From: Bacteroidales bacterium
GTDB taxonomy: Bacteria; Bacteroidota; Bacteroidia; Bacteroidales; UBA932
Length of the DNA: 64,000 nt
Assembly: GCA_017477245.1 (NCBI GenBank)
Contig: JAFUWY010000007.1
Span: 1 to 64,000, forward strand
Direction: 5' to 3'
Below, in pieces: positions 25,767 to 34,482 of the stretch. Below the pieces are notes generated by a model. That model worked only from the letters and a program-made list of their open reading frames with translations, did no database searches and was not told the DNA's origin. Positions within the stretch are counted from its first letter, which is position 1. Each line of letters opens with the position of its first letter. A program made the translations under genes and the position numbers.

Positions 25767-26846
25767 TTAGATCCTCATCTTCCCCAGATACCTTGCATCT
25801 TCGGCGTTACGGAGCACAGCGTAGACCACCCCCTCCCCCTCGTCATAACCCAGGCACTCTATGTTCATGGAGTTTCGCACACGCACTAGAGGGCGCCCAT
25901 TCCAATCAAATACCGCCAAATAGGGAAAAAGAGGGGACTTCAGCTCAGAAACTTCCCGAATCCCCAGGCCGGAAAGATCCTCTCCAACCATACCCACAAT
26001 AATCTTATCATTCGTGGATGTAATGCTTGTAAAACCAAGCGGGAAATTTTCCGAGAAAGACGGGTTGGTATCTTTGATTGCAAAATCCGGTGCAATGAAC
26101 CGATCGACACCCATCAGGGAGATTCCTCCCGAGAGACTGAATCGCTCCAGAATGGCACCATATTCAGGGACAACCGCCATCTTGCTGAAATCCGGAGAAA
26201 TAGTCAGATGGGGTTGCGTATACATCCAGTAACTTCGCACCCGGTCCGGAACGGGATACCCGTCATAAGTATATTGTGCTTCATCCAGGTCCAGGATGAT
26301 TCTTGGCATCGGTTGGGAACCTTCCCGTTGAATGAATGTCTCGTTACGGAAAATCACCCGTCCTCCAGGACCATAAAAGCAACCTACCGTAAAGGGAGGA
26401 ATGTCCAAATCCCGGATCGTCCGGATATAACCGACCTCACCCTGCAGTATCTGTTCCAAATCATAGACTTGAGCGACATCTGATGACGGATCATATAAAT
26501 AACATTCCTGTCCGATTATACTTAGGTAACGTGGGCCGAGAACTTCTCCCGGACCCCGCCCGAAAGCAGCTGAACTATGAATGATCTCCCCGGTTTTCTT
26601 ATCTATGATTTGAAGGTATTGTTTGGTCCATCGATTCTGGCCCAGCAGGATCAGATAATCCTTATAGGTCTTGATGGAAGAAACGAGTCCGAGATCCAAC
26701 TCCGACCCGATAATCTCAAATTCCCTGGTAAACTCTTGCTTGAACCTGGGAAGGGAATACTCCCCTTTGTCCTTTTTTTGTTCGCATGAGAACGCCAACA
26801 GACAAGATAACAAAAGGAAAACAAGGTTCTTAAAGACAGTACGCAT
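25767..26846 (-). CDS. Six-bladed beta-propeller lipoprotein
   Basis: A 359-residue paralogue of its neighbours. ATG at 26846 (MRTVFKNLVFLL) gives a normal lipoprotein signal with LAFSC; the 12 residues reachable upstream come from the inverted repeat of a deleted insertion element. The family mark is GRGPGEV near residue 95. The base composition is clearly more AT-rich than the rest of the window. The insertion element ends 12 nt upstream of the start, so the original promoter may have been moved or replaced. Confidence 0.82.
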   Translation of the reverse strand: MRTVFKNLVFLLLSCLLAFSCEQKKDKGEYSLPRFKQEFTREFEIIGSELDLGLVSSIKTYKDYLILLGQNRWTKQYLQIIDKKTGEIIHSSAAFGRGPGEVLGPRYLSIIGQECYLYDPSSDVAQVYDLEQILQGEVGYIRTIRDLDIPPFTVGCFYGPGGRVIFRNETFIQREGSQPMPRIILDLDEAQYTYDGYPVPDRVRSYWMYTQPHLTISPDFSKMAVVPEYGAILERFSLSGGISLMGVDRFIAPDFAIKDTNPSFSENFPLGFTSITSTNDKIIVGMVGEDLSGLGIREVSELKSPLFPYLAVFDWNGRPLVRVRNSMNIECLGYDEGEGVVYAVLRNAEDARYLGKMRI

Positions 26847-26858
26847 TACAGCTTTGGT

Positions 26859-27152
26859 GAATTCTAACTTAAAGTGCAACACACTTCAAAAGTCAAAGTT
26901 AAATAATTGTTTGCAATATTCCAACGGGGTCCTGTAACCCAGTGACTTACGTGGCCTGTGGTTCAGTTTCCATTCGATCTCGGCACACATTCTCCTCTCT
27001 CCCTCAAGCTCATCGGTGTCTGCAGCAATGACTCAATCGTATATCGCTGCTCCCTTGTTAAATGCTTGTATCTCATCCTCAGTCGCTTTTCTGGTTATGA
27101 CAGTAAAGTTATACTGTCAGGCTTCAAAGCGTTGCACTTCAGAGTAGAATCC
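26859..27152. mobile_element. Internally deleted IS30-type element (about 294 bp)
   Basis: The ends are imperfect inverted repeats: left end with ATTCTA and AAGTGCAAC (26859-26880), right end complementary (27131-27152). On the minus strand an IS30-like transposase N-terminus, MRYKHLTREQRYTIESLL, starts near 27076. It is followed within about 20 codons, in another frame, by the C-terminal part NHRPRKSLGYRTPLEY ending in a stop at 26889. The middle with the DDE residues is gone, so the element cannot move itself, but both ends remain. It lies between two propeller genes. Confidence 0.8.
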
Positions 27153-27154
27153 AG

Positions 27155-28309
27155 CTATTCCATCTCGAATTCATAACAATAGAGTTGTTCTGCGTCTTCA
27201 TCAAATTGAATATTTGAAATCACCTTCTTCCCACTCACACCTATAACGCAGAAATCTTTCGGCACATCCAGGTCCGCAATCAACACTTCATTTTCATATA
27301 TTTGCAAACCATCGAACGAAGAGCCAGCCCCTTTCTTATATGAGCGGAACACATAACGTCCATGCACTTTGACCGGTCCATAATAGCCTTTTGTTTCACG
27401 ATTCCTGCGAAAGTTTTTTACATCATCCGCCTCAAAGCTGTTGACAGGCAAATAATCCTGATCCATATCTTTGCCCGGAGAGCCAAAGGCATGTTGCGGA
27501 CGCCCCATAGAATCGCACAAGTAGAGTTCGGGAGTTCCCTCAAAACTCACCAGCATCTTATCGCTTCCCGGCAGCAAATCATAATGATTGTAGCTGAAAG
27601 CAAATAATTGATAGGGAGACTCATAATATTTGGAAGGGAACCCCTTCACGATAACCTTTCCTTCATGTGTATTCTTATCTATGACTGCCAGATGATATGC
27701 CTCCTCCAAAAACTTGGCAGTATGATTTAGCATGTTGAAATTTGGATTCTCGCAGAAAAGGCAGTATAGAATCTCGCTATCCCCCCGCGTATGAACTTCC
27801 GGCATTATTGAATGCGTGTAAGTAGAATAGTCATTACTAGCGTCGGTGCCATTCTGTTGATACGCAATCATAAAATAATCGCGATCTCCTCGCGCCGAGT
27901 GCGTCTCCACGTCTAAACCATTGCCCAGCAAGGTCAAGTCTCCCGCCTCATCGAGGTAAAAGCCGAATGGATTCTCTATGATCACTTCCCCGGGGCCCCT
28001 TCCTAAGCCATACTTCCGATCGAGAAGAGTGCCATCAATATCAAATGAATACAAATAGCCCAAATAACGATCGAAATAGCAGATTTTAAGTGAAGTTGTA
28101 AAACAGGAGAAACCGATACCACTACAGTACACAGAATCTAAAGAAACTTTGTCCAAGGTCACAGAATCGATCCGAATTTGCCTCGCCCCTGGCGAGGGCT
28201 GGATATTAGGCCATTTCTGCTCCTGGCGTGAGCAACCGGCCAAGAGCAGAAAAGCGTACGCTGACATAACCAATGCCACGGTGACAGCAATTCGCTTTTT
28301 AATCCTCAT
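27155..28309 (-). CDS. Six-bladed beta-propeller lipoprotein
   Basis: A 384-residue lipoprotein. ATG at 28309 (MRIKKRIAVTVALVM) is chosen because it puts the lipobox LLAGC near residue 26; an upstream in-frame start would add an unlikely N-terminal tail. Family mark GRGPGEV follows YGLGRG near residue 105. The composition is AT-rich compared with the flanking operons. The stop codon (TAG) lies 2 nt from the end of the IS30-type element. Function unknown. Confidence 0.82.
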   Translation of the reverse strand: MRIKKRIAVTVALVMSAYAFLLLAGCSRQEQKWPNIQPSPGARQIRIDSVTLDKVSLDSVYCSGIGFSCFTTSLKICYFDRYLGYLYSFDIDGTLLDRKYGLGRGPGEVIIENPFGFYLDEAGDLTLLGNGLDVETHSARGDRDYFMIAYQQNGTDASNDYSTYTHSIMPEVHTRGDSEILYCLFCENPNFNMLNHTAKFLEEAYHLAVIDKNTHEGKVIVKGFPSKYYESPYQLFAFSYNHYDLLPGSDKMLVSFEGTPELYLCDSMGRPQHAFGSPGKDMDQDYLPVNSFEADDVKNFRRNRETKGYYGPVKVHGRYVFRSYKKGAGSSFDGLQIYENEVLIADLDVPKDFCVIGVSGKKVISNIQFDEDAEQLYCYEFEME

Positions 28310-28459
28310 AATACTGTTAATTGGAAAGCAAAAGGAACAGAGTAAATATCGCATAGATGTCATAATCTTTGGGGTTTGTCTAACAAAGAACATTTATTAT
28401 GAAGACGGAAGGATTGCCGTTTTGTTACAGGACCGGAAACGATTATGGCGCTGTCGGGA

Positions 28460-29587
28460 CTAATCTCGCACATTCAGCCGGTAGAACACCAGGAAGGGGG
28501 CGTCGGCGAGGATCGCGGCTTCCGTCCCGGGGTCGGCCCGGGAGAAACCGTTGTTCGTCAGGTTGATGTAATTGGACTTGTGGTACAGGGTGCCGACGAA
28601 GCTGTCGGCCGTGCAGCCGACGATTCCGACCAGGCTGGACTTCGCGGATGCCCGGCTCATGTCCATCAGCCGGTCCTGCGTCCGGTCATAGAGGCAGGGG
28701 ATGCCGTTCTCTCCGGTAACCAGTGTCATGGACACACAGTCCCCGCATAGGAACGGCACGGCCATCATGTGGTTATACTTATGCTCCATCACGGCCTGGA
28801 TGGATCCGCGCTCCGCGGCCGGCACCGGCTTGGCGAGGTCGAAGGCGACCTGCCCTTCCGGGTGTCCGTCCGCCCGGCTGAAAAGACAGTAGCCGTCTTC
28901 CCGGTAAGAACCGTAGACCAGCGACTCCCCGGCCTCGGTGAGGTACTGGCGGAACGAGAGGGCGTCCGCTTCATCCTCCGCATAGGGGAACCAGCCCTCG
29001 CGGATACGCAGGTCAGCATCCGTGACAAAGACCCGGTAGCGTTTGGCCGGGTCCGCGACGTGGGTTCCTTCCATGGGAGCCCAGGCCAGCAGGAACCCGC
29101 CGTCCCGGAGCGCGGAGAAATCGCGCACCTGCACGGGAGGTTGCAGGGTCCGCAGGTGAGCCAGGGTCCCGGCATCGTAGGCCAGGATCCGGCTCTCGAA
29201 CTCGTCAAGCACATACAGGACCCCACCCGCAACCGAGAAAGACGCCATCCGGATATATTCGCCGGGGCCCCGGCCGTTCCTGGCCAGCACCCCCAGCAGT
29301 TTGCCTTCCTCACTGTATACGAAGACCTTCTGGCTCCGGTAATCCCCGACATAGATCCGGCCGTCCTCGACGGAGACCTTGTCCGTCCCGGCCAGGAGCT
29401 GCCCCTCCGGCTGCTCCAGCACCAGGTACTCCACCGTGGCGACGGGGTCCTGCGGGCCCGGAGCCAGGTTGTATTCGTCCACGGGGACGTGATGCACCTC
29501 ATCGGAGACGGCGCGTCCGCCTCCGGCACAGCCCGCCAGGAGCACCAGGGCGGCCGGCAGGATCGATAAGCGTAAGATCTTTTTCAT
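28460..29587 (-). CDS. Six-bladed beta-propeller lipoprotein
   Basis: A 375-residue lipoprotein, fourth of the paralogous set. The signal MKKILRLSILPAALVLLAGC gives a lipobox at residue 20. Family mark NGRGPGEYIRM near residue 95. Unlike two of its paralogues it has the high GC of the surrounding genome. It lies 27 nt before the rhamnosidase stop and is probably separate from the PUL. Function unknown. Confidence 0.82.
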   Translation of the reverse strand: MKKILRLSILPAALVLLAGCAGGGRAVSDEVHHVPVDEYNLAPGPQDPVATVEYLVLEQPEGQLLAGTDKVSVEDGRIYVGDYRSQKVFVYSEEGKLLGVLARNGRGPGEYIRMASFSVAGGVLYVLDEFESRILAYDAGTLAHLRTLQPPVQVRDFSALRDGGFLLAWAPMEGTHVADPAKRYRVFVTDADLRIREGWFPYAEDEADALSFRQYLTEAGESLVYGSYREDGYCLFSRADGHPEGQVAFDLAKPVPAAERGSIQAVMEHKYNHMMAVPFLCGDCVSMTLVTGENGIPCLYDRTQDRLMDMSRASAKSSLVGIVGCTADSFVGTLYHKSNYINLTNNGFSRADPGTEAAILADAPFLVFYRLNVRD

Positions 29588-29626
29588 GGAGAGGGACAAA
29601 AGTTCTCACTTACGCAAAACCGGACC

Positions 29627-32600
29627 TCACCGGACCTCGAACTCGTAGGTGCCGGACTGGAGCTCGCAGAGCACGCGGCCGGTCAGCGCGCGGAAGGGGC
29701 CGACGCCTTCGGCGCCCTTCAGCACCTTGACATGGTCGATGCCGGCGGCCTGCAGGGTCAGCGAGGCCGTCGTGTTGGCCGGAATGGTGACGCGGTAGAT
29801 GTAGCCGCCCGCGGTCTTCTCCCAGCCGGCTTCGATGCGGCCGTAAGGGCTCTCGAAGCCGCCCTTGGCGAAGGTCTCGGTACCGCCGACCTTGGGCTGC
29901 AGGAGGATGTGCTTGTAGGCGGGCTTGTCCTCGTCGCGCTGGATGCCCAGCTGGTGGGAGTACATCCATTCGCCGATGGCGCCGTAGGCGTAGTGGTTGA
30001 AGGAGTTCATGTCCACGGGGCCGAAGCCGTTCTCGATGGTATAGGAGTTCCAGCGCTCCCACATCGTCGTGGCACCCTGCAGCACCGGATAGAGCCAGGA
30101 CGGGTACTTGGTCTGCTCGAAGAGGGTGTAGGCCACGTCATCGCGGCCGTTCTCCGACAGGGCGAGGTTGAGGTACGGCGTGCCGATGAAGCCGGTCGTG
30201 AGGGTATTGCCGTGCTTCTCGATGTCGGCCACCAGGTGGGCGACGGCCTTGTCGCGCAGCTCGCCGTCCAGCAGGCCGAAGCGCAGCGGGAGGGCATAGG
30301 AGGTCTGCGTGCCGACGGGCATCGGCGTGCCGGCCTTGGGCGCGTTCGGGTTCTCCGGCATGCCCGGCCAGCGCATCGGCGTGTACGGAGCCACGGAGAC
30401 GCCGTCTTCGTTGTAGTACTTCTTCACAAAGGCGGCCTTGACCTTGTCGTGCAGGGCGACATACTTGCGGGCCTCGCGGGTCTTGCCGAGGGCCTCGGCC
30501 ATGCGGGACATCATGTAGGCGTCGTAGGCGTAGTAGGCCGTGTTGGTGAGGCCGATGTCCGTACGCTCGATGGCGAGGTGGTCGCCGATGCCGGAGGCGA
30601 CCTGCGTGCCGTCCGGGTTGGCCTGGCGCTCCAGGTAGTCCATGTAGCGGACCATCGAATCCCAGTGGTCCTCGAGCACGCGGAGGTCGCCGTACTGCTC
30701 CCAGACCTGGTAGGGCACGAGGATGCCGGCTTCCATCCAGCCCATCCAGCCGGGCTGGTCGTTGGTGAAGCCATAGGGCGGGCGGCCCGTGATCGGGTAG
30801 TAGTTGAAGTAGCTGCCGTCGTAGTTCTGGTTGTCGCGCATGGAGTAGAACCAGCGGGCGTAGAACTTGTCCACCCAGGGGCTGAAGTAGGTCGCCGTGC
30901 GGGCGAAGACCTGGGCGTCACCCGTCCAGCCCTGGCGCTCGTCGCGCTGCGGGCAGTCGGTCGGGACGGCCTGGAAGTTGTCACGCTGGCCCCACTGGAT
31001 GTTCTGGAAGAGGCGGTTGATGTCGGCGTTGGAACTCTCGTAGTCGGAGGTCGTGTTGCCGATGGACTCGAGCACGACGGCCTTGACCGAGGAGAGCGGG
31101 AGCGGCTTGTCCAGGCCGGTCACGGACACGTAGCGGAAGCCGTGGTCCGTGAAGATGGGCTGATAGGTCTCGCCGGAAGCCTTGCCGCGCATCGTGTAGT
31201 TGTCGATGGAGATGGCGCCGCGGTAGTTCTCGACATAGACCTGGCCCTTCTTCTGCTTGTACATCTCGATGGTGTACGGAGCGACCGGTTCAGTGGGGAT
31301 GCGCTCCGGATAGATCATCTCGCCGTAGCGCAGGTTCACGACCTGGCCGGCCTTGCCCTTCATGCCTTCGAGGCGCGGCACGCCGATGATGTTCTGGCCG
31401 AAGTCGTAGACGAAGGTACCCTTGACCGGCTCGGTCACGCTGACGGCGTCGAGGGTGATGTTGTTCTGGATCGGCAGGCCCACGTAGGCCTGGATCTGCA
31501 CGCCGGGAGCCGGACGTTCGAAGAGGTCGGCAGACTCCCAGGCGGAGTCGTCGAATCCGCCGTCCTTCCAGCCGTCCACTTCCTTGCGGGCGTCGTAGTC
31601 CTCGCCGAACTGGAAGCCGTTGCGCGTCACGGGGCCGTGGTCATACTTCTTCCAGCTGCCGTCGGTGACGACCACCTGCTGGGTGCCATCCTCGAAGGTC
31701 ACGAGGATCTTGGCGAGCAGCGACTGCTTGATGCCGTACGGATCCACGTTGTTGGAAGTAAAGATGTTAAGGTCGCTGTACCAGCCGGCACCGAGCATCG
31801 CGCCGAAGCCGTTGGAGCCGCTCTTCAGCATGTCGGTGATGTCGTAGGCATTGTACATGATCCGGTAGCGGAAGTCCGTCCAGCCGGGGTTGAAGTAGTC
31901 GTTGGAGACGCGCTTGCCGTTGATGTAGAACTCGTAGATGCCGCGGGCGGTCACGTAGAGGCGGGCGGACTTGACGGGCTTGGTGATCTCCACGTTCTTG
32001 CGGAGCATCGGGGCGGAGACGAGGCCGTAGGGCTCCCAGACCTGCAGGCGGCCGTTGCCCGTCACGTCGTGACGGACGGTCGGATCGGTGTAGAGGACCG
32101 TGTTCCAGTTCTCCTCGGAGATCACGATATTGCAGAAGGTGGCCTTCTCCCCGCGCGGCTGGCGGAAGCCGATGGAGTGGAGGCGGGCCCAGTCGCAGAT
32201 GTACTCTCCGTTCGGATACGGGGTGATCGTCATCTGGGTGGGGTTGCCGGAGCTGACGTTCTCGCGGCGCGGGCCGCCGGTCACGCCCTCCGTCGGGCGC
32301 AGGACCTGGCCGTCCAGGTGGACGATCAGGTTGGACTTCAGGTGGTAGCCCGGGGTGCTGACCTGCAGGCGGACATGGTGCGGCTCATGCTTCGTGGCCT
32401 CGGTCACGATCCCGGAGACATCGATCGTCGAGAGGTGACGCACGTCGCCCTCCACGGCGTAGTCGATGATGAATTTCGGGCTATCCTTGACGTTCAGCTC
32501 GGCCGTGATCCAGTTCTTCTCGTCCTGGACGCTGTAGGCGAACACGGCGCGGCTGCTCCCCTGCGGGATCTGGACGTCGTAGTCGATATCGAAGAAGGTG

Positions 32601-33052
32601 CGGTAGCGGGAGACGCCGATCTCCTGCGAGCCGATCCACTGGGCGCGGCTCCAGCCGACGCCCATCAGGCCGGTCTCGAACCAGGTCGGTTCGGACTCGA
32701 CGAGCTTGTTGTCCTGGTCCCAGACCTGGACCTTCCAGTAGTAGCGGGTGGTCCCGCGCAGGGACGCGCCCTCGTAGGGGATGTTCAGGGACGCGTCCGA
32801 GCGGACCATCCCGGAGTCATAGACATAGTTGCCGGCCTTGAGCTGGTCCTCCCCCGCCGCCACGAGCACGCGGTAGGCTCGCTGCAGGGCGCCGGTCTGG
32901 TCGGAGGTCATCTGCCAGCTGAAATACGGCCGCGGCTCGTCGAGGCCCAGCGGCGTGTCCATGGCCTCGGTGCGCAGGTTCACGATCCGCGTCGCCGCGA
33001 AGGCACTGGCCGCCAGCAGCAGGCCGAGCGCAAGGGTCAATATCTTCTTCAT
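29627..33052 (-). CDS. GH78 alpha-L-rhamnosidase
   Basis: A 1141-residue exported glycoside hydrolase that would release alpha-linked L-rhamnose. Signal peptide MKKILTLALGLLLAASAFA. The order is an N-terminal Fn3-like domain (LRTEAMDTPLGLDEPRPYFSW), beta-sandwich domains to about residue 560, an (alpha/alpha)6 catalytic barrel and a C-terminal sandwich. The catalytic stretch DCPQRDERQGWTGDA near residues 695-712 holds the acidic residues of GH78, and HYAYGAIGEWMY near 1020 holds the second catalytic glutamate. It starts 12 nt after the CE15-like esterase gene. Confidence 0.93.
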   Translation of the reverse strand: MKKILTLALGLLLAASAFAATRIVNLRTEAMDTPLGLDEPRPYFSWQMTSDQTGALQRAYRVLVAAGEDQLKAGNYVYDSGMVRSDASLNIPYEGASLRGTTRYYWKVQVWDQDNKLVESEPTWFETGLMGVGWSRAQWIGSQEIGVSRYRTFFDIDYDVQIPQGSSRAVFAYSVQDEKNWITAELNVKDSPKFIIDYAVEGDVRHLSTIDVSGIVTEATKHEPHHVRLQVSTPGYHLKSNLIVHLDGQVLRPTEGVTGGPRRENVSSGNPTQMTITPYPNGEYICDWARLHSIGFRQPRGEKATFCNIVISEENWNTVLYTDPTVRHDVTGNGRLQVWEPYGLVSAPMLRKNVEITKPVKSARLYVTARGIYEFYINGKRVSNDYFNPGWTDFRYRIMYNAYDITDMLKSGSNGFGAMLGAGWYSDLNIFTSNNVDPYGIKQSLLAKILVTFEDGTQQVVVTDGSWKKYDHGPVTRNGFQFGEDYDARKEVDGWKDGGFDDSAWESADLFERPAPGVQIQAYVGLPIQNNITLDAVSVTEPVKGTFVYDFGQNIIGVPRLEGMKGKAGQVVNLRYGEMIYPERIPTEPVAPYTIEMYKQKKGQVYVENYRGAISIDNYTMRGKASGETYQPIFTDHGFRYVSVTGLDKPLPLSSVKAVVLESIGNTTSDYESSNADINRLFQNIQWGQRDNFQAVPTDCPQRDERQGWTGDAQVFARTATYFSPWVDKFYARWFYSMRDNQNYDGSYFNYYPITGRPPYGFTNDQPGWMGWMEAGILVPYQVWEQYGDLRVLEDHWDSMVRYMDYLERQANPDGTQVASGIGDHLAIERTDIGLTNTAYYAYDAYMMSRMAEALGKTREARKYVALHDKVKAAFVKKYYNEDGVSVAPYTPMRWPGMPENPNAPKAGTPMPVGTQTSYALPLRFGLLDGELRDKAVAHLVADIEKHGNTLTTGFIGTPYLNLALSENGRDDVAYTLFEQTKYPSWLYPVLQGATTMWERWNSYTIENGFGPVDMNSFNHYAYGAIGEWMYSHQLGIQRDEDKPAYKHILLQPKVGGTETFAKGGFESPYGRIEAGWEKTAGGYIYRVTIPANTTASLTLQAAGIDHVKVLKGAEGVGPFRALTGRVLCELQSGTYEFEVR

Positions 33053-33064
33053 GGGGTAAGGGGT

Positions 33065-34354
33065 CTAGAGATGACGTTTCATGAATTCCAGGTAGAAGGT
33101 CCAGTCCTGCGGCATGACGCCGTGGCCGCCGTTGTGCATCACGTAGCCCAGGGTGGAGTAGACCGGCTGGTCGGGAGCAGGCATCTCATCCCCAGCGGGA
33201 ACATCCTGGCCGAGCAGCTGGTAGACCTTGCGGGCCTCGAGCAGGGATATCCACTCGCCCTTCGGGTCGGACCAGGTGTCGGTCGAGCCGGTCTGGAGCA
33301 GGAGCGGACGCGGGGCGATCAACGCCACGAGCATGTGGGCGTCGACCGGCATCTCATGCACGCGGCTCCCCCAGTAGCCGTACTTCGGGCAGAACTGGTA
33401 CGGGAAGCGGGTCTTCTCGGCCAGGTGGGCGACGGTCTCGCCGTAGTTGCGGCGGCTCATCGCGGCGCCGCCCTCACCGGAGCAGCTCGGCATCACGACC
33501 TTGATGCGCGGCTCGATGGCGCCCGTCCAGATCGTGGTCTTGCCCAGGCGGGAGCAGCCGGTGATGGCCACGCGCGTGGCATCCACGTCGGGATCCTTCT
33601 CGAAATAGTCCATCAGGCGGCTGACGCCCAGCGCCCAGGCGCTGATGGAGCCCCAGTCATTGTCGGCGCGGGGCGTGCCCGGCGTGTGGTACAGGCCGCG
33701 CAGGCCGAGTTCATCGTTATCCTCGAAGTCCGGGGTGATGTCGGTGTAGCAGAGCGTGGCGAAGCCGAAACCCTCCTGGAGATATTTCTTGATCGTGGCA
33801 TCCATGCCGAAACGCATGCCGCCCGGCATCTGCATCGCAGGGACTTCGACGAAGGTCTTGGTCCTGGGATCCCAGCGGTGACCAGGCTTCACGCCCGGGT
33901 CGCCGACCACCATGTTGTTCTGGGAGAAGCTGAGGTTCAGCAGGATCGGGGTCGGTCCGACCGCGTCCTTGGGCAGGTACAGGAGCACGTCCACGCGCGG
34001 GCCGTCGTTGTCCGGGGAGAAATACAGGGTGATCTGCTTGCGGACGGCCGTGCCGTCGAAACCGAGGTCCTGCTGCACGTCGTAGCGCAGCGCGGGCTTC
34101 TTGGCAGGCCACTTGCCGTACTGGTTCTCCTCGAAGAGCTTGACGATCTCGGCCCGGCGTTTCTTCCACTGCCGGGCATTCTTCACGGGTTTGCCGTTGT
34201 TGAAGGTCAGCGGATCCGGCAGGCCGAGCTTGTAGTCGCCTACCTTGGATTCATCGTAATTGACGGGAATGCCCGCGATCACGTCGCGGTCCTGTGCAGA
34301 AACCGCTGCCGCGCCAAGCAGCGCGCAGCATAGCAGGAGCATGATTCGTTTCAT
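33065..34354 (-). CDS. CE15-like glucuronoyl/uronic-acid ester esterase
   Basis: A 429-residue secreted alpha/beta hydrolase. Signal peptide MKRIMLLLCCALLGAAAVSA. The nucleophile motif GCSRLGK (Ser near residue 268) is the CE15 hallmark, and the His lies in NGGHGVMP near 413; the neighbouring SGEGGA may hold a catalytic acid. CE15 enzymes cleave esters of glucuronic acid; in pectin-like loci relatives may act as methylesterases. It is first in the operon with GH78, downstream of the susCD terminator. Confidence 0.82.
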   Translation of the reverse strand: MKRIMLLLCCALLGAAAVSAQDRDVIAGIPVNYDESKVGDYKLGLPDPLTFNNGKPVKNARQWKKRRAEIVKLFEENQYGKWPAKKPALRYDVQQDLGFDGTAVRKQITLYFSPDNDGPRVDVLLYLPKDAVGPTPILLNLSFSQNNMVVGDPGVKPGHRWDPRTKTFVEVPAMQMPGGMRFGMDATIKKYLQEGFGFATLCYTDITPDFEDNDELGLRGLYHTPGTPRADNDWGSISAWALGVSRLMDYFEKDPDVDATRVAITGCSRLGKTTIWTGAIEPRIKVVMPSCSGEGGAAMSRRNYGETVAHLAEKTRFPYQFCPKYGYWGSRVHEMPVDAHMLVALIAPRPLLLQTGSTDTWSDPKGEWISLLEARKVYQLLGQDVPAGDEMPAPDQPVYSTLGYVMHNGGHGVMPQDWTFYLEFMKRHL

Positions 34355-34403
34355 TGCAGTTAAAAAATTGGTTCGGTTAGTTTGGTAAAGTTAGTTAAAA
34401 AAC

Positions 34404-34436
34404 AACAAGAAACAAAGGGGCGACTCCCGTCGCCCC
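34404..34436 (-). terminator. Rho-independent terminator after susD
   Basis: An 8-bp perfect stem (GGGGCGAC/GTCGCCCC, positions 34417-34424 and 34429-34436) is followed on the minus strand by a T-rich run reaching TTTTTT. It separates the susCD transcript from the CE15/GH78 genes. Confidence 0.75.
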
Positions 34437-34482
34437 CTGTCATAAAGACAACTCAATGTTTAACCAAATAATCAAAACCAGA

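Noticed and set aside
29732..34333. A 1533-codon open frame on the plus strand opposite the rhamnosidase and esterase
   Set aside because: It is a mirror of two well-supported minus-strand genes in GC-rich DNA. Its translation is rich in His, Val, Gly and Asp, with no domain or signal peptide.
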